Source: Ensifer adhaerens
GTDB taxonomy: Bacteria; Pseudomonadota; Alphaproteobacteria; Rhizobiales; Rhizobiaceae
Assembly: GCF_000697965.2 (NCBI RefSeq)
Contig: NZ_CP015880.1
Coordinates: forward strand, 3,677,001 to 3,741,000
Direction of reading: 5' to 3'
DNA: 64,000 nt
How positions within the stretch are numbered: the stretch's first letter is position 1; each line of letters begins with the position of its first letter. Positions 44,410-54,332 of this stretch are shown here, one piece after another. The position numbers and the translations under genes are program-made. A model generated the notes under the pieces. The model was not told the DNA's origin, did not search any database, and saw nothing but the letters and a program-made list of their open reading frames with translations.

Positions 44410-44883
44410 ATGGGTCTTTTCAGCTTTATCAAGAACGCCGGCAAGAAGCTTGGTATCGGCGGCGACGACGATGCTCCGGATGCCGAAAGCGTTCAGAAGG
44501 AACTTGCATCCCACGATCTCGGCACCAAGGACGTGCAGGTCGAAGTGGCCGGTGACAAGGTCGTGCTGAAGGGTGTCGTGAAGGACCAGAGCGTCTTCGA
44601 AAAGGCCGTCGTCGCCGTCGGCAACACGCTCGGCGTGTCCGCAGTCGAGGCCTCCGAACTCAAGGTCGCCGATGCCGGCGCAGCACCTGCTCCGGCAAAG
44701 GAGCCCGTCTTCTATACGGTCAAGAAGGGCGATAACCTCTGGAAGATTGCCGAGGCGCAGTACGGCAAGGGCAAGGGCGCCAAGCACACGGTGATCTTCG
44801 AAGCCAACAAGCCGATGCTGACCCATCCGGACAAGATCTATCCCGGCCAGGTTCTGCGCATTCCGGATCTGGATGCGGCCTGA
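44410..44883 (+). CDS. BON-LysM domain protein (peptidoglycan-associated, YgaU-like)
   Basis: The 157-residue protein starts MGLFSFIKNAGKKLGI. It has a BON domain at about residues 25-85 (DLGTKDVQVEVAGDKVVLKG, then VVAVGNTLGVSAVEA) and a C-terminal LysM domain at about 100-155 (YTVKKGDNLWKIAEAQYG, ending IYPGQVLRIPDLDAA). This is the YgaU/Kbp architecture; Kbp binds potassium in E. coli. There is no signal peptide. The ATG at 44410 follows TTGGAGATATTC; longer upstream frames run through IS sequence. The IS110 insertion lies directly upstream and may affect its promoter. Confidence 0.88.
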   Translation: MGLFSFIKNAGKKLGIGGDDDAPDAESVQKELASHDLGTKDVQVEVAGDKVVLKGVVKDQSVFEKAVVAVGNTLGVSAVEASELKVADAGAAPAPAKEPVFYTVKKGDNLWKIAEAQYGKGKGAKHTVIFEANKPMLTHPDKIYPGQVLRIPDLDAA

Positions 44884-44885
44884 GC

Positions 44886-45323
44886 GTGTCCTTCAGGCGT
44901 TCTCTCGTCGTTGCCGCGCTGGCAAGCCTCTGGCTTGCCAGCGGTTCTTTGGCGCAGCCTTTCCGTGAACCCGCCAAGGGCAGTACGGAGCGTGCCGCCA
45001 TCCTCGACGCGATCCGCCCCGCGGTCGAAGCCGAGATGCGCGGTCCCGTCGAATTCGTCGTCACCACCATGCGTGCCGCACCCAACTGGGCCTTCATGCA
45101 GGTCGAGCCGCAACGGCCGGGTGGCGGATCGATCGAGCTTTCGCAAACCGGGTTGCGCGACGAGGCAGACATGATGGATGGTCTGACGGTGTTCGCACTC
45201 GTCAGCTTCCAGAATGGCCGCTGGAACCTGGTCGATCACGTCGTTGGGCCGACGGATGTGGCCTATGCCGGCTGGCCGCTTCGCTACGGTGTGCCGGCGG
45301 CACTTCTCGGCCTGGAACAATAA
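44886..45323 (+). CDS. Small exported protein of unknown function
   Basis: The 145-residue product begins with a signal peptide (SFRRSLVVAALASLWLASG, cleavage predicted after SLA in GSLAQP). The mature part of about 120 residues is likely periplasmic. I do not recognise a family; conserved-looking stretches are VEFVVTTMRAAPNWAFMQVEP and FQNGRWNLVDHVVGPTDVAY. The start is GTG at 44886, 2 bases after the BON-LysM stop, so the two are cotranscribed, with alkB 12 bp downstream. Confidence 0.75.
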   Translation: MSFRRSLVVAALASLWLASGSLAQPFREPAKGSTERAAILDAIRPAVEAEMRGPVEFVVTTMRAAPNWAFMQVEPQRPGGGSIELSQTGLRDEADMMDGLTVFALVSFQNGRWNLVDHVVGPTDVAYAGWPLRYGVPAALLGLEQ

Positions 45324-45335
45324 GGACTGCTTCTC

Positions 45336-45947
45336 ATGCAGGTGCTCCCGAAAGGGATCAGACATATTCCGGGTTATCTCGATCGTGCCCGGCAAGAGCA
45401 ACTGGTCGAGGCCATTCGGTCAGTCGTTGCCGAAGCGCCGCTGTTCGTGCCGGAAATGCCGAAGACTGGCAAACCCATGTCGGTGCGCATGACCAATTGC
45501 GGCGCGCTCGGCTGGGTCACGGATCGCGATCGCGGCTATCGTTACCAGTCTCAGCATCCGGTGACCGGCCGCCCCTGGCCGGTCATGCCGGAGATCCTGC
45601 TCGATATCTGGGATGCGGTTTCCGCAAGCAGCAAGACGCCCGAGGCCTGCCTGGTAAACTTCTATTCCGAAGAGGCCCGCATGGGGCTGCACCAGGATCG
45701 CGACGAGCGCGATCTTGAAACCGCCGTCGTCTCGATCTCGCTTGGTGACAGCTGCCTCTTCCGCGTGGGTGGCAATTCGCGCGGCGGCCAGACCATGTCC
45801 TTCCGGCTGGAAAGCGGCGATGTCGTGGTGCTGGGTGGGGAAGGGCGTCTCGCCTTCCATGGCGTCGACCGGATCTATCCGAGCACGTCGACGCTGCTGA
45901 AGAATGGCGGGCGGGTCAATCTGACACTCCGCCGCGTCAATCCCTGA
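45336..45947 (+). CDS. alkB: Alpha-ketoglutarate-dependent DNA/RNA dealkylase AlkB
   Basis: AlkB oxidatively removes methyl groups from alkylated bases using Fe(II) and 2-oxoglutarate. The 203-residue protein shows the iron ligands in GLHQDRDE and in LAFHGVDRI, and the 2-oxoglutarate arginines in RVNLTLRRV at the C-terminus. The nucleotide lid is near TDRDRGYRYQSQHPVTGRPW. It appears to be third in a LysM-exported protein-alkB unit; no Ada-type regulator is adjacent. Confidence 0.93.
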   Translation: MQVLPKGIRHIPGYLDRARQEQLVEAIRSVVAEAPLFVPEMPKTGKPMSVRMTNCGALGWVTDRDRGYRYQSQHPVTGRPWPVMPEILLDIWDAVSASSKTPEACLVNFYSEEARMGLHQDRDERDLETAVVSISLGDSCLFRVGGNSRGGQTMSFRLESGDVVVLGGEGRLAFHGVDRIYPSTSTLLKNGGRVNLTLRRVNP

Positions 45948-45962
45948 GGATGCACCGGAAGC

Positions 45963-46955
45963 TTAGAGCTTCCTGAGCGCCACCTTTTCGGTCAGATGGT
46001 TCGGGCCCTTTTGCAGGATCAGGTCGGCGCGCGGGCGCGTCGGCAGGATGTTCTGGTGCAGGTTCTTCAGGTTGATGTTGTGCCACAATCCCTCGGCAGT
46101 GGCCCGGGCTGCATCCTCGCTGATCGTGGCGTAGCGGTGGAAGTAGGATTCCGGGTTCTTGAACGCGGTTTCGCGCAGCCGCATGAAGCGGTTGACGTAC
46201 CAGCTGTGGATCAGGCTCTCCTCGGCATCGATATAGATCGAGAAGTCGAAGAAATCCGAGACCATCGGCACGATCTTGCCGTCGGCCGGCAGGTTGCGCG
46301 ACTGCAGAACGTTGATGCCTTCGAAGATCAGGATATCTGGCCGGTCGATGACCGTGAACTGGTCGGGCAGCACGTCATAGGTCAGGTGCGAATAGCTGGG
46401 CGCCTTGACGTTCGGCTGGCCGGCCTTGATCGCCGACAGGAAGCGCAGGAGCGCGCCGACGTCGTAGCTCTCCGGAAAGCCCTTGCGGTCCATCATGTTT
46501 TCGCGCTGGAGCACGGCGTTCGGATAGAGGAAACCGTCTGTTGTCACCAGGTCGACCTTCGGGCTCGACGGCCAACGCGCCAGAAGCTGCGCCAGGATAC
46601 GGGCCGTCGTCGACTTGCCGACGGCGACCGATCCGGCAATGCCGATGACGAAGGGGGTCTTCGTCTCGGACATGCTGAGGAAGCGCTTGCGCTGCTCGAA
46701 GAGCATCTGCGACGATTCCACATGGGTCGAAAGCAGGCGTGACAGCGACAGGTAGATCTGCCGGACCTCGCCGAGATCGACGGGGTCGTTCAACGAGCGC
46801 AGCCGCTGTACCTCGTCGGCCGTCAGCGTCATCGGCGTATCGGCGCGAAAGCGCGACCATTCCTCGGCGGTGAAGAAATGATAGGGCGAGTAGTCCCGCT
46901 TCTGGAGGTTGTCGGGCAGGTCGGCTGCTTCGATGTCTTTCGCCGCGATCGTCAT
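45963..46955 (-). CDS. coaA: Pantothenate kinase, type I
   Basis: CoaA phosphorylates pantothenate, the first committed step of coenzyme A synthesis. The 330-residue P-loop kinase has [21 protein letters not shown], the segment [13 protein letters not shown] and [12 protein letters not shown], with the family tail [17 protein letters not shown] sequence. Its ATG at 46955 overlaps the hisE stop by 4 bp (ATGA), so it is the last gene of the histidine operon. Expression is therefore probably linked to histidine genes. Confidence 0.96.
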   Translation of the reverse strand: MTIAAKDIEAADLPDNLQKRDYSPYHFFTAEEWSRFRADTPMTLTADEVQRLRSLNDPVDLGEVRQIYLSLSRLLSTHVESSQMLFEQRKRFLSMSETKTPFVIGIAGSVAVGKSTTARILAQLLARWPSSPKVDLVTTDGFLYPNAVLQRENMMDRKGFPESYDVGALLRFLSAIKAGQPNVKAPSYSHLTYDVLPDQFTVIDRPDILIFEGINVLQSRNLPADGKIVPMVSDFFDFSIYIDAEESLIHSWYVNRFMRLRETAFKNPESYFHRYATISEDAARATAEGLWHNINLKNLHQNILPTRPRADLILQKGPNHLTEKVALRKL

Positions 46956-47275
46956 GGGGTCTGCCGATTTGCCTTTTCCTGCAGGCCGGATTGGTTGGTC
47001 CGTCGCTGAAGTTCGTTGAGCACATCCTGCAACGGAACGTCGGCGATCTTCAATACGACCATTAGATGATAGAGGAGATCGGCGCTTTCGGCGATGAGAT
47101 TTGCGCGGTCGTTGCTGATGGCCGCGATCACGGTTTCAACCGCTTCCTCGCCGAGTTTCTTCGCCGCCTTCGGCTGGCCGCTTGCCACCAGTTTTGCCGT
47201 CCAGGATTCGTCCGGCGCCGCCATCGCGCGTGTCGCGACGATGGCTTCGAGGTCGGAAAGTGTGAAGTCGCCCAT
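46952..47275 (-). CDS. hisE: Phosphoribosyl-ATP pyrophosphatase
   Basis: HisE hydrolyses phosphoribosyl-ATP to phosphoribosyl-AMP, the second step of histidine synthesis. The 107-residue all-helical protein has [29 protein letters not shown] and the downstream [17 protein letters not shown], which contribute the metal-binding acidic residues. It is separate from HisI, as in most alphaproteobacteria. It follows hisF after 15 bp and overlaps coaA. Confidence 0.95.
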   Translation of the reverse strand: MGDFTLSDLEAIVATRAMAAPDESWTAKLVASGQPKAAKKLGEEAVETVIAAISNDRANLIAESADLLYHLMVVLKIADVPLQDVLNELQRRTNQSGLQEKANRQTP

Positions 47276-47290
47276 GGGAGATCCTGAAGC

Positions 47291-48067
47291 TCAGTCGAGG
47301 CGCATGGCGATGCCATGCTCCGCCATATAGCGCTTGGTTTCGCCAATGCTATAGGTGCCGAAGTGGAAGATGGAGGCGGCAAGGACCGCGGTCGCGTGAC
47401 CGTCCTTGATGCCGGCGACCATGTGGTCGAGTGTGCCGACGCCACCCGACGCGATAACGGGCGCGCGGACCGCGTCGGCGACGGCGCGGGTAAGCGCGAT
47501 GTCGTAGCCGCTCTTGGTGCCGTCACGGTCCATCGAGGTCAAAAGGATCTCGCCGGCGCCGAGATCGACCACCCGACGGGCAAAATCGATCGCGTCGATG
47601 CCGGTCGGCTGGCGTCCGCCATGGGTGAAGATCTCCCAGCGATCCGCTTCGCCATCCGTCGAGACTTTCTTGGCGTCGATCGCGACGACGATGCACTGGT
47701 TGCCGAACTTGTCGGCGGCTTCGGCGACGAATTCCGGGTTCTTTACCGCAGCCGTGTTGATTGACACCTTGTCGGCGCCGGCCAGAAGCAGCTTGCGGAT
47801 GTCGGAAACCTGGCGCACGCCGCCGCCGACGGTCAGCGGCATGAAGCACTGTTCGGCCGTACGGGCGATGACGTCGAAGATCGTCTCGCGATTGTCCGAG
47901 GACGCGGTGATGTCGAGGAAGCAGAGCTCGTCGGCGCCGGCAGCGTCATAGGCGCGGGCCGCTTCCACGGGGTCACCGGCGTCGATCAGGTCGACGAAGT
48001 TGACGCCCTTGACGACACGGCCGTCCTTGACGTCGAGGCAGGGGATAACGCGGGCTTTAAGCGTCAT
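47291..48067 (-). CDS. hisF: Imidazole glycerol phosphate synthase cyclase subunit
   Basis: HisF closes the imidazole ring using ammonia from HisH and also releases AICAR. The 258-residue TIM barrel starts [24 protein letters not shown], with the catalytic Asp in CLDVKDG and the second Asp in [15 protein letters not shown]. Phosphate-binding loops are VGGGVRQ and IASGGVG. It is 3 bp downstream of hisA, so the genes are cotranscribed. Confidence 0.97.
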   Translation of the reverse strand: MTLKARVIPCLDVKDGRVVKGVNFVDLIDAGDPVEAARAYDAAGADELCFLDITASSDNRETIFDVIARTAEQCFMPLTVGGGVRQVSDIRKLLLAGADKVSINTAAVKNPEFVAEAADKFGNQCIVVAIDAKKVSTDGEADRWEIFTHGGRQPTGIDAIDFARRVVDLGAGEILLTSMDRDGTKSGYDIALTRAVADAVRAPVIASGGVGTLDHMVAGIKDGHATAVLAASIFHFGTYSIGETKRYMAEHGIAMRLD

Positions 48068-48070
48068 GGT

Positions 48071-48808
48071 TCAAGCCTTTCTCGCAGCGCGGATCAGCTC
48101 CAGCGCCTCCTGCGGGTCGATGCGGCCGTCATAGAGCGCGCGGCCGGAGATGGCGCCTTCGAGCTTGCGTGCGTCCGGCTCGACCATGCGGCGGATATCG
48201 TCCATCGAGGCGAGACCGCCCGATGCGATGACAGGAATGGAAACCGCGTCCGCCAGTTCCAGCGTCGAAGCCCAGTTGATACCGGTCAGGATGCCGTCGC
48301 GGTCGATGTCGGTATAGATGATCGCCGAAACGCCGGCGCCCTCGAACTTCTTGGCAAGCTCGATCACGCCGAGTTCGGAAGCCTCGGCCCAGCCTTCGAC
48401 GGCAACCTTGCCGCCCTTGGCGTCGATGCCGACGGCGACCTTGCCGGGGAATTTGCGGCAGGCCTCGATCACGAGCGCCGGATCACGGACAGCCACGGTG
48501 CCGAGGATGACGCGGGCAAGCCCGCGCGACAGCCAGGTTTCGATATGGTCGAGCGTGCGGATGCCGCCGCCGAGCTGCACCGGGTTTTTGGTCGCCTTGA
48601 GAATGGCGTCAACGGCGGTACCGTTGACCGTCTCACCGGCAAAGGCGCCGTTGAGGTCGACCACGTGCAGCCATTCGAAGCCCTGGTCTTCAAAGGCGCG
48701 GGCCTGGGCCGCGGGGTCGGGGTTGTAAACCGTCGCCTGGTCCATGTCGCCAAGCTTCAGGCGCACGCATTGCCCGTCTTTCAGGTCGATCGCGGGAAAA
48801 AGGATCAT
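48071..48808 (-). CDS. hisA: ProFAR isomerase (HisA)
   Basis: HisA isomerises the formimino aminoimidazole ribotide in histidine synthesis. The 245-residue TIM barrel starts [18 protein letters not shown] with the catalytic Asp, and has the second in [15 protein letters not shown]; phosphate loops are LGGGIRTLD and [11 protein letters not shown]. The ATG at 48808 is chosen because the family begins exactly there; the only earlier in-frame start is a TTG. It lies 28 bp downstream of hisH. Confidence 0.96.
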   Translation of the reverse strand: MILFPAIDLKDGQCVRLKLGDMDQATVYNPDPAAQARAFEDQGFEWLHVVDLNGAFAGETVNGTAVDAILKATKNPVQLGGGIRTLDHIETWLSRGLARVILGTVAVRDPALVIEACRKFPGKVAVGIDAKGGKVAVEGWAEASELGVIELAKKFEGAGVSAIIYTDIDRDGILTGINWASTLELADAVSIPVIASGGLASMDDIRRMVEPDARKLEGAISGRALYDGRIDPQEALELIRAARKA

Positions 48809-48836
48809 GGGTCTGTCCAATCAGTCGTGCGAAAGC

Positions 48837-49487
48837 TCAGGGCTTCCAGCGCAGGAAATTCGAGATGAGGGCAAGGCCAAGCGCCTGGCTCTTTTCCGGG
48901 TGGAACTGCGAGCCCGCCTTGTTGCCGTTGGCGACGAAGGCCGTGACGGGCCCGCCATAGTCGGCCTCAGCGACCACGTCGGCGGCGTTCTCAGCGGCCA
49001 GGTGGTACGAATGCACAAAATAGGCATGCAGACCGGCTTCGCCAACACGGATGCCGTCAAACAGCGGGTGCTCGCGCTTGAGCTTCAGCGTATTCCAGCC
49101 GATCTGCGGGATCTTCAGCGTGGTGTCGGCGGGCGTCATCTCGACGACATCGCCGGGGATCCAGCCAAAACCATGGGTGATGGTCTTTTCAAGTCCGCGC
49201 GACGACATCAGCTGCATGCCGACGCAGATGCCGAGGAAGGGCCGCCCAGCCTGTTCGACCGCCTCGGTCAACGCTTGCTCCATGCCGTCGACGGCAGCAA
49301 GGCCGCGGCGGCAATCGGCATAGGCGCCGACTCCCGGAAGCACGATGCGGTCGGCGCTCGCCACCCGTTCCGGCTTGTCGGTAAGGTCGATCTCGGCTGC
49401 AACGCCGGCTTCGCGGGCGGCCCGTTCAAAGGCCTTGGTGGCCGAGCGCAGATTGCCCGAGCCGTAATCGATGATGGCGACGCGCAT
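48837..49487 (-). CDS. hisH: Imidazole glycerol phosphate synthase glutaminase subunit
   Basis: HisH supplies ammonia from glutamine to HisF. The 216-residue class I glutamine amidotransferase has [20 protein letters not shown] at its start, the nucleophile Cys in [11 protein letters not shown] and the His-Glu pair in [12 protein letters not shown]. Its ATG shares one base with the stop of the DUF2628 gene, so translation is coupled. Confidence 0.96.
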   Translation of the reverse strand: MRVAIIDYGSGNLRSATKAFERAAREAGVAAEIDLTDKPERVASADRIVLPGVGAYADCRRGLAAVDGMEQALTEAVEQAGRPFLGICVGMQLMSSRGLEKTITHGFGWIPGDVVEMTPADTTLKIPQIGWNTLKLKREHPLFDGIRVGEAGLHAYFVHSYHLAAENAADVVAEADYGGPVTAFVANGNKAGSQFHPEKSQALGLALISNFLRWKP

Positions 49488-49957
49488 CAGCGTTCTCCGT
49501 AGGAATCAAAAAGGCCGAGGCCGGGGCCGCCACTTGAGGGCTTGCGCACGGTCCAGTCGGCCGGGGAGGGGGCGGCGGGCTTGGTCTCATTCGAAGCCAG
49601 GCTCGTGAAATAGATCTCTTCGGCCGTTTCGAGATTGGGCGCCGGAACGATGGAACGCAGCGTCCAGTCACGGGCCGTCAGGCTGCGTGCCACCAGAACC
49701 GGCCCTTCGAGCGCCACCACCAGCCGAAGCGCGAGCTGGGCCAGGAGAGATGGCAAGAAGCCGCTTTCGTGGTTCGACAGGAATATTAACGAGATCTGCA
49801 GAACAGCAACTGCGATTCCGATTGCCCATTGACGCTTGGCGAGAAGCCAGAGCGCCGGGAAAAGGAAGGCCCACCAGGAAAAGCCGTCGGCGACGAAGCG
49901 CGCCCGCTCGTCGTTGGCGCGCGCACCCGGCGGGGTGAGGATCATGTAAGAAGCCAT
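49487..49957 (-). CDS. DUF2628 membrane protein within the his operon
   Basis: The 156-residue protein has two or three hydrophobic segments between about residues 25 and 90 ([50 protein letters not shown]) and a soluble proline-rich C-terminus. It matches the DUF2628 pattern, a family of unknown function. It sits between hisB and hisH, 24 bp after hisB and coupled to hisH. The position recurs in rhizobia as I recall, but a direct role in histidine synthesis is not established. Confidence 0.85.
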   Translation of the reverse strand: MASYMILTPPGARANDERARFVADGFSWWAFLFPALWLLAKRQWAIGIAVAVLQISLIFLSNHESGFLPSLLAQLALRLVVALEGPVLVARSLTARDWTLRSIVPAPNLETAEEIYFTSLASNETKPAAPSPADWTVRKPSSGGPGLGLFDSYGER

Positions 49958-49981
49958 GAGTCAAAGCCAGTGACTGGCCGC

Positions 49982-50590
49982 TTAGGCAAGGGTCCCCTTG
50001 GTCGAGGGAACGCGGCCGGCCTGGCGCGGGTCGATTTCGGTTGCGGTGCGGAGCACGCGGGCGACGGACTTGAAGCAGGTCTCGGCGATATGATGGTTGT
50101 TGGCGCCGTAGATGTTCTGGATATGCAGCGTGATCCCGGCATGCTGGGCGAGCGCCTGGAAGAACTCGCGCACGAGTTCCGTGTCGAAGGTGCCGATCTT
50201 CGGCGAGGTGAAGGTCACGTTCCAGACGAGGAACGGTCGGCCGGAAACGTCCACTGCCGCGCGGGTCATCGTTTCGTCCATCGCAAGATCGAGCGAGGCA
50301 TAGCGGGTGATGCCGCGCCGGTCGCCAAGCGCCTTGGCAATCGCCTGGCCGATGGCAATGCCGGTGTCCTCGACCGTATGGTGGTCGTCGACATGCAGGT
50401 CGCCGTCAGTCTTGATCTCCATGTCGATCAGCGAATGTCGGGCGAGCTGGTCCAGCATATGGTCGAAGAAACCGACGCCGGTCGAAATCTTGGCGATTCC
50501 GGTGCCGTCGATGTTGACCGATACGGATACCGCGGTTTCGTTGGTCTTTCGCGAAACCTCTGCGGTGCGGCTGGACGTGGCTTCTGCCAT
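49982..50590 (-). CDS. hisB: Imidazoleglycerol-phosphate dehydratase
   Basis: HisB removes water from imidazoleglycerol phosphate. The 202-residue monofunctional enzyme contains the manganese-binding histidine clusters [29 protein letters not shown] and [12 protein letters not shown]. The C-terminus [14 protein letters not shown] is the family tail. The ATG at 50590 follows ACAGGAGAG; the upstream ATG at 50632 is rejected. It leads the hisB-DUF2628-hisH-hisA-hisF-hisE-coaA operon and is divergent from hslV. Confidence 0.96.
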   Translation of the reverse strand: MAEATSSRTAEVSRKTNETAVSVSVNIDGTGIAKISTGVGFFDHMLDQLARHSLIDMEIKTDGDLHVDDHHTVEDTGIAIGQAIAKALGDRRGITRYASLDLAMDETMTRAAVDVSGRPFLVWNVTFTSPKIGTFDTELVREFFQALAQHAGITLHIQNIYGANNHHIAETCFKSVARVLRTATEIDPRQAGRVPSTKGTLA

Positions 50591-50817
50591 CGGGCTCTCC
50601 TGTATACGCTGACGCGGCTCCTTATCAGGCAAAAGCTGAAATATCCAGAACTTGAGCGGTCGATTCGAATCATCCGGTGACAGTCGCCGAACGAAGATTG
50701 CGCCGGCGGCCTGTTGCCATTTGCAAACCCGTCTGCCGTACTTACATAGGCCTCAAGCAACCAGGCTCGAGTCACGAGCCGCAATGCCCCGCGTATCAGG
50801 GGCCTACGGGTAATTTC

Positions 50818-51375
50818 ATGAGCGAACACAATCCCTACGGAACGATGCATGCGACGACCATCATAACGGTACGCAAGGATGGCAAGGTGGTGATGGCCGG
50901 CGACGGCCAGGTGAGCCTCGGCCAGACCGTGATGAAGAGCAACGCGCGCAAGGTGCGGCGGCTTGCCAAGGGCGACGTGATCGCCGGCTTTGCCGGTGCC
51001 ACAGCCGATGCCTTCACGCTGCTGGAACGGCTCGAAGCAAAGCTCGAACAGTATCCCGACCAGCTGATGCGGGCAGCCGTCGAGCTCGCCAAGGACTGGC
51101 GCACCAACAAGTATCTGCGCAATCTCGAAGCGATGATGCTGGTGGCCGACAAGTCGATCACGCTGGCGATCACCGGCAACGGCGACGTTCTCGAACCCGA
51201 GCACGGCACGATTGCCATCGGATCGGGCGGCAACTACGCCTTTGCCGCGGCCCGCGCGCTGATGGACAGCGACAAGTCGGCCGAGGATATTGCCCGCAGG
51301 GCGCTGCAGATCGCCGGCGACATCTGCGTCTACACCAACCACAATATCGTCGTGGAGACACTGGATGCCCAATGA
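50818..51375 (+). CDS. hslV: ATP-dependent protease subunit HslV
   Basis: HslV is the proteasome-like peptidase core partnered by HslU. The 185-residue protein carries a short N-terminal extension ([12 protein letters not shown]) before the catalytic threonine of [20 protein letters not shown], so processing should expose Thr13. [14 protein letters not shown] and the basic [10 protein letters not shown] are family blocks. The ATG at 50818 is preferred because the upstream 47 codons look non-coding. It overlaps the acetyltransferase gene by 11 bp. The divergent hisB-hslV gap (50591-50817) contains TTGCAA (50721) and TACATA (50743) spaced by 16 bases as a weak promoter candidate. Confidence 0.95.
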   Translation: MSEHNPYGTMHATTIITVRKDGKVVMAGDGQVSLGQTVMKSNARKVRRLAKGDVIAGFAGATADAFTLLERLEAKLEQYPDQLMRAAVELAKDWRTNKYLRNLEAMMLVADKSITLAITGNGDVLEPEHGTIAIGSGGNYAFAAARALMDSDKSAEDIARRALQIAGDICVYTNHNIVVETLDAQ

Positions 51376-51889
51376 GCCCGCGCATGTCAGTTTCGTGCCG
51401 GTGGCCGATAGCCACCTGCCGCTGCTGCATGCCTGGCTGAGCGAGCCGCATGTGCGGCAATGGTGGGGCGACCCGGACAAGGAAGTGGAGCTGATCCGCG
51501 AAGGCTGCGCGTCAGGAGAAGTGGAAGGCTTCATCTTCCACGTGGCCGGCGAGCCGGCGGGCTACATCCAGTCCTGGGTGCCGGCCCAGTACCCGGACGA
51601 CGAGCCCTGGGCGAAGGACATGCCGGCCGATGTGCCCGGTATCGACATCTTCATCGGCCCGGCGGAACTGACGGGCAGGGGCGTCGCATCGCTCGCGGTC
51701 CGGGCCTTTGCCGGGCGGCTCTTTGCCGCCGGCGCACCCCGCGTCGTGATCGACCCTGACGCCGGCAACCGAAGGGCCGTCAGCGCCTACACCAAGGCCG
51801 GCTTCGTGCCTTACGCAGAATGGATTGATACGTCCGGCCGCACACTCCTGATGGAGCTGACGCGGTCCGAGTTTGAGAGGACTACATGA
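51365..51889 (+). CDS. GNAT acetyltransferase resembling AAC(6') / IucB, inside the hslVU operon
   Basis: The 174-residue protein has the GNAT fold of the aminoglycoside 6'-N-acetyltransferase and siderophore (IucB-like) branch. Features are [20 protein letters not shown] near the N-terminus, GYIQSWVP, the branch signature GIDIFIGP followed by the acetyl-CoA site [19 protein letters not shown], and [20 protein letters not shown]. The start ATG at 51365 lies inside hslV, and its stop overlaps the hslU start by 4 bp, so it is translated with both protease genes. The natural acceptor (aminoglycoside, peptide N-terminus, small amine) is not known; resistance should not be assumed. Confidence 0.87.
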   Translation: MPNEPAHVSFVPVADSHLPLLHAWLSEPHVRQWWGDPDKEVELIREGCASGEVEGFIFHVAGEPAGYIQSWVPAQYPDDEPWAKDMPADVPGIDIFIGPAELTGRGVASLAVRAFAGRLFAAGAPRVVIDPDAGNRRAVSAYTKAGFVPYAEWIDTSGRTLLMELTRSEFERTT

Positions 51890-53193
51890 GTACGTTTTCA
51901 CCCAGAGAAATCGTGTCGGAACTCGACCGTTTCATCATCGGCCAGAACGACGCCAAGCGCGCCGTGGCGATCGCGCTCCGCAACCGCTGGCGCCGCCAGC
52001 AGCTCGGGGACGAGCTGCGCGACGAGGTGATGCCGAAGAACATCCTGATGATCGGACCGACCGGCGTCGGCAAGACCGAGATTTCCAGGCGGCTCGCCAA
52101 GCTCGCCGGCGCGCCCTTCGTCAAGGTCGAGGCGACCAAGTTCACCGAGGTCGGCTATGTCGGCCGCGACGTCGAGCAGATCATCCGTGACCTCGTCGAA
52201 GTCGGCATCGGTCTCGTGCGCGAAAAGCGCCGCGCCGAAGTCAAGGCAAAGGCGCACCAGAATGCCGAGGAGCGCGTGCTCGATGCACTGGTCGGCGCCA
52301 CCGCGTCGCCGGCAACGCGCGACAGCTTCCGCAAGAAGCTGCGGGCCAACGAGCTCGACGACAAGGAAATCGAGATCGACATCGCCGAGACCGGCGCGCC
52401 GGGCGGCGGCTTCGAGATCCCGGGCATGCCGGGCGCCAATATCGGCGTGCTCAATCTCTCGGAGATGTTCGGCAAGGCGCTCGGCGGCCGCACCAAGAAG
52501 GTCAAGACGACCGTCAAGGCCTCCTATGGCATGCTGATCGACGACGAGTCCGACAAGCTGCTCGACAACGAGCAGATTCAGCGCGAGGCCGTGAAAGCAG
52601 TCGAAGACGACGGCATCGTCTTCCTCGATGAGATCGACAAGATCGCCTCGCGGGAAGGCGGCATGGGTGCTGGCGTATCGCGTGAAGGCGTACAGCGGGA
52701 CCTCTTGCCGCTCGTCGAAGGCACGACCGTTGCGACGAAGTATGGGCCAGTCAAGACCGACCACATCCTCTTCATCGCGTCCGGCGCCTTCCACGTGGCC
52801 AAGCCCTCGGACCTGCTGCCGGAGTTGCAGGGCCGCCTGCCGATCCGCGTCGAGCTGCGCGCGCTGACGAAGGAAGACTTCCGCCGCATCCTGACGGAAA
52901 CCGAGGCGAGCCTCATCCGCCAGTACAAGGCGCTTCTGGACACAGAAGAGGTCAAGCTCGACTTCACCGATGACGCAATTGATGCGCTTGCAGACGTGGC
53001 GGTGCAGTTGAACGCCACGGTCGAGAACATCGGCGCCCGCCGGCTGCAGACCGTGATGGAGCGTGTGCTGGACGAGATCTCGTTCAATGCGCCGGACCGC
53101 GCCGGCCACGAGGTGACGATCGACGCTGAATATGTGCGCAAGCATGTCGGCGATCTCGCCGCCAACACCGACCTGTCGCGCTATATCCTGTGA
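51886..53193 (+). CDS. hslU: ATP-dependent protease ATPase subunit HslU
   Basis: HslU is the AAA+ unfoldase that feeds substrates to HslV. The 435-residue protein has the start [22 protein letters not shown], Walker [15 protein letters not shown], the pore motif GYVGRDVEQ, an intermediate I-domain at about 110-230, Walker [12 protein letters not shown], and sensor-2 and C-terminal tail DLSRYIL that activates HslV. It ends 47 bp before a strong terminator and completes hslV-GNAT-hslU. Confidence 0.97.
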   Translation: MSTFSPREIVSELDRFIIGQNDAKRAVAIALRNRWRRQQLGDELRDEVMPKNILMIGPTGVGKTEISRRLAKLAGAPFVKVEATKFTEVGYVGRDVEQIIRDLVEVGIGLVREKRRAEVKAKAHQNAEERVLDALVGATASPATRDSFRKKLRANELDDKEIEIDIAETGAPGGGFEIPGMPGANIGVLNLSEMFGKALGGRTKKVKTTVKASYGMLIDDESDKLLDNEQIQREAVKAVEDDGIVFLDEIDKIASREGGMGAGVSREGVQRDLLPLVEGTTVATKYGPVKTDHILFIASGAFHVAKPSDLLPELQGRLPIRVELRALTKEDFRRILTETEASLIRQYKALLDTEEVKLDFTDDAIDALADVAVQLNATVENIGARRLQTVMERVLDEISFNAPDRAGHEVTIDAEYVRKHVGDLAANTDLSRYIL

Positions 53194-53240
53194 CATTTCG
53201 GTCGTAGGGCCATGCAAACGCCCGCAACCTTGAATACGCA

Positions 53241-53277
53241 GGCCGCCTGTCTCTCGACAGGCGGCCGCATTTTTTCT
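53241..53277 (+). terminator. Rho-independent terminator after hslU
   Basis: GGCCGCCTGTC and GACAGGCGGCC form an 11-bp perfect stem with a TCTC tetraloop, followed by GCATTTTTTC. Confidence 0.92.
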
Positions 53278-53387
53278 AACACGGGCGCGGTTATCGATCG
53301 TGGTCCGGGCATTTTTCCGACATGATCTTGGCGTAGGAGCGGCCCGCCGACCGAGGCAGCCTCCACCAGTCACAGGAAGAAGAGATC

Positions 53388-54332
53388 GTGCGTTTCACCG
53401 CCTGCATGCTCGCTATCGCCACGTTTTGCCTGAGCGCAAGCCAGTCATTCGCCGCGACCGACGTTCCGCCGGGCAACCGCAACGTCGAGCAACCGGCGAT
53501 CCCCGGCGCATCCGTGCGCCGCACCAAGGCCGGCCGCACGTCCTTCGATGCCAAGTTCGAGAAGGTCCGCGATCTGCTAGCCACCGACAAGCAGCTGATC
53601 AGCAAGATCAAGTCCGTGTCGCGCGCCTATGGCATCGCACCGATCCACATGGTCGGCGCCATCGTCGGCGAACACACCTACAATGTCGACGCCTACGATC
53701 GGCTGCAGTCCTATTACGTCAAGGCGGCTGCTTATGCCGGCAACAGCTTCCAGTTCGGATACGATGGCGAGACCGTCGCTGAATTCGTGGCTCGGCCGCA
53801 ATTTTCCGAATGCGGCGCCAAGAAGGGCGCCTATGCTCTGTGGAGCTGCCGCGAGCGGGTCTGGGACAACGACTTCCGCGGCAAATCGGTGGGCGGCAAG
53901 TCCTACCCGAACAACCGTTTCAGCGCCGTCTTCTTCCAGCCGTTCTTCGCCGGCCAGACCTTCGGCCTTGGCCAGATCAACCCGCTGACCGCACTGATGC
54001 TGACCGATATCGTGGCAAAGACCTCGGGCTATGAGCGCCTCGATGAGAACAATGCCGCCGGCGTCTATGAGGCGATCATGGATCCGGACGTGTCGCTTGC
54101 CTATATGGCGGCCTCGATCCGTCACTCGATCGACGCCTACAAGTCGATCGCAGGGGTCGATATTTCGACCAACCCCGGTGTAACCGCGACGCTCTACAAT
54201 GTCGGCAATCCGGATGGCCGCGCGGCAGCGCTCGCCGCCAAGATCCAGAGCGGTCAGGCGCAATGGCCGGAGGAAAACTATTACGGCTGGCTCGTCAACG
54301 ACAAGCTGACGGAACTCGAAAGCCTGCTGTGA
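53388..54332 (+). CDS. DUF1402 exported protein with lysozyme-like motifs
   Basis: The 314-residue product has a signal peptide (FTACMLAIATFCLSASQSFA, cleavage after SFA). The mature part matches DUF1402 of rhizobia. VGAIVGEHTYNVDAYD and later FGLGQINPLTALML resemble the catalytic Glu and GLGQIN patterns of lytic transglycosylase-like folds, so peptidoglycan cleavage is a reasonable guess. YMAASIRHSIDAYK adds a helix seen in such folds. The start is GTG at 53388 after ACAGGAAGAAG. It stands alone between terminator and P450 gene. Confidence 0.82.
   Translation: MRFTACMLAIATFCLSASQSFAATDVPPGNRNVEQPAIPGASVRRTKAGRTSFDAKFEKVRDLLATDKQLISKIKSVSRAYGIAPIHMVGAIVGEHTYNVDAYDRLQSYYVKAAAYAGNSFQFGYDGETVAEFVARPQFSECGAKKGAYALWSCRERVWDNDFRGKSVGGKSYPNNRFSAVFFQPFFAGQTFGLGQINPLTALMLTDIVAKTSGYERLDENNAAGVYEAIMDPDVSLAYMAASIRHSIDAYKSIAGVDISTNPGVTATLYNVGNPDGRAAALAAKIQSGQAQWPEENYYGWLVNDKLTELESLL

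Noticed and set aside
51365..51889. Acquired aminoglycoside-resistance gene
   Set aside because: The gene is embedded by overlaps in a core protease operon and shows host-like composition, so it is a chromosomal gene; resistance function is not supported.
51535..52797. CACGTG-centred sequences in the acetyltransferase and hslU genes as parS sites
   Set aside because: TTCCACGTGGCC arises from codons for Phe-His-Val-Ala in both genes and lacks the outer palindrome.
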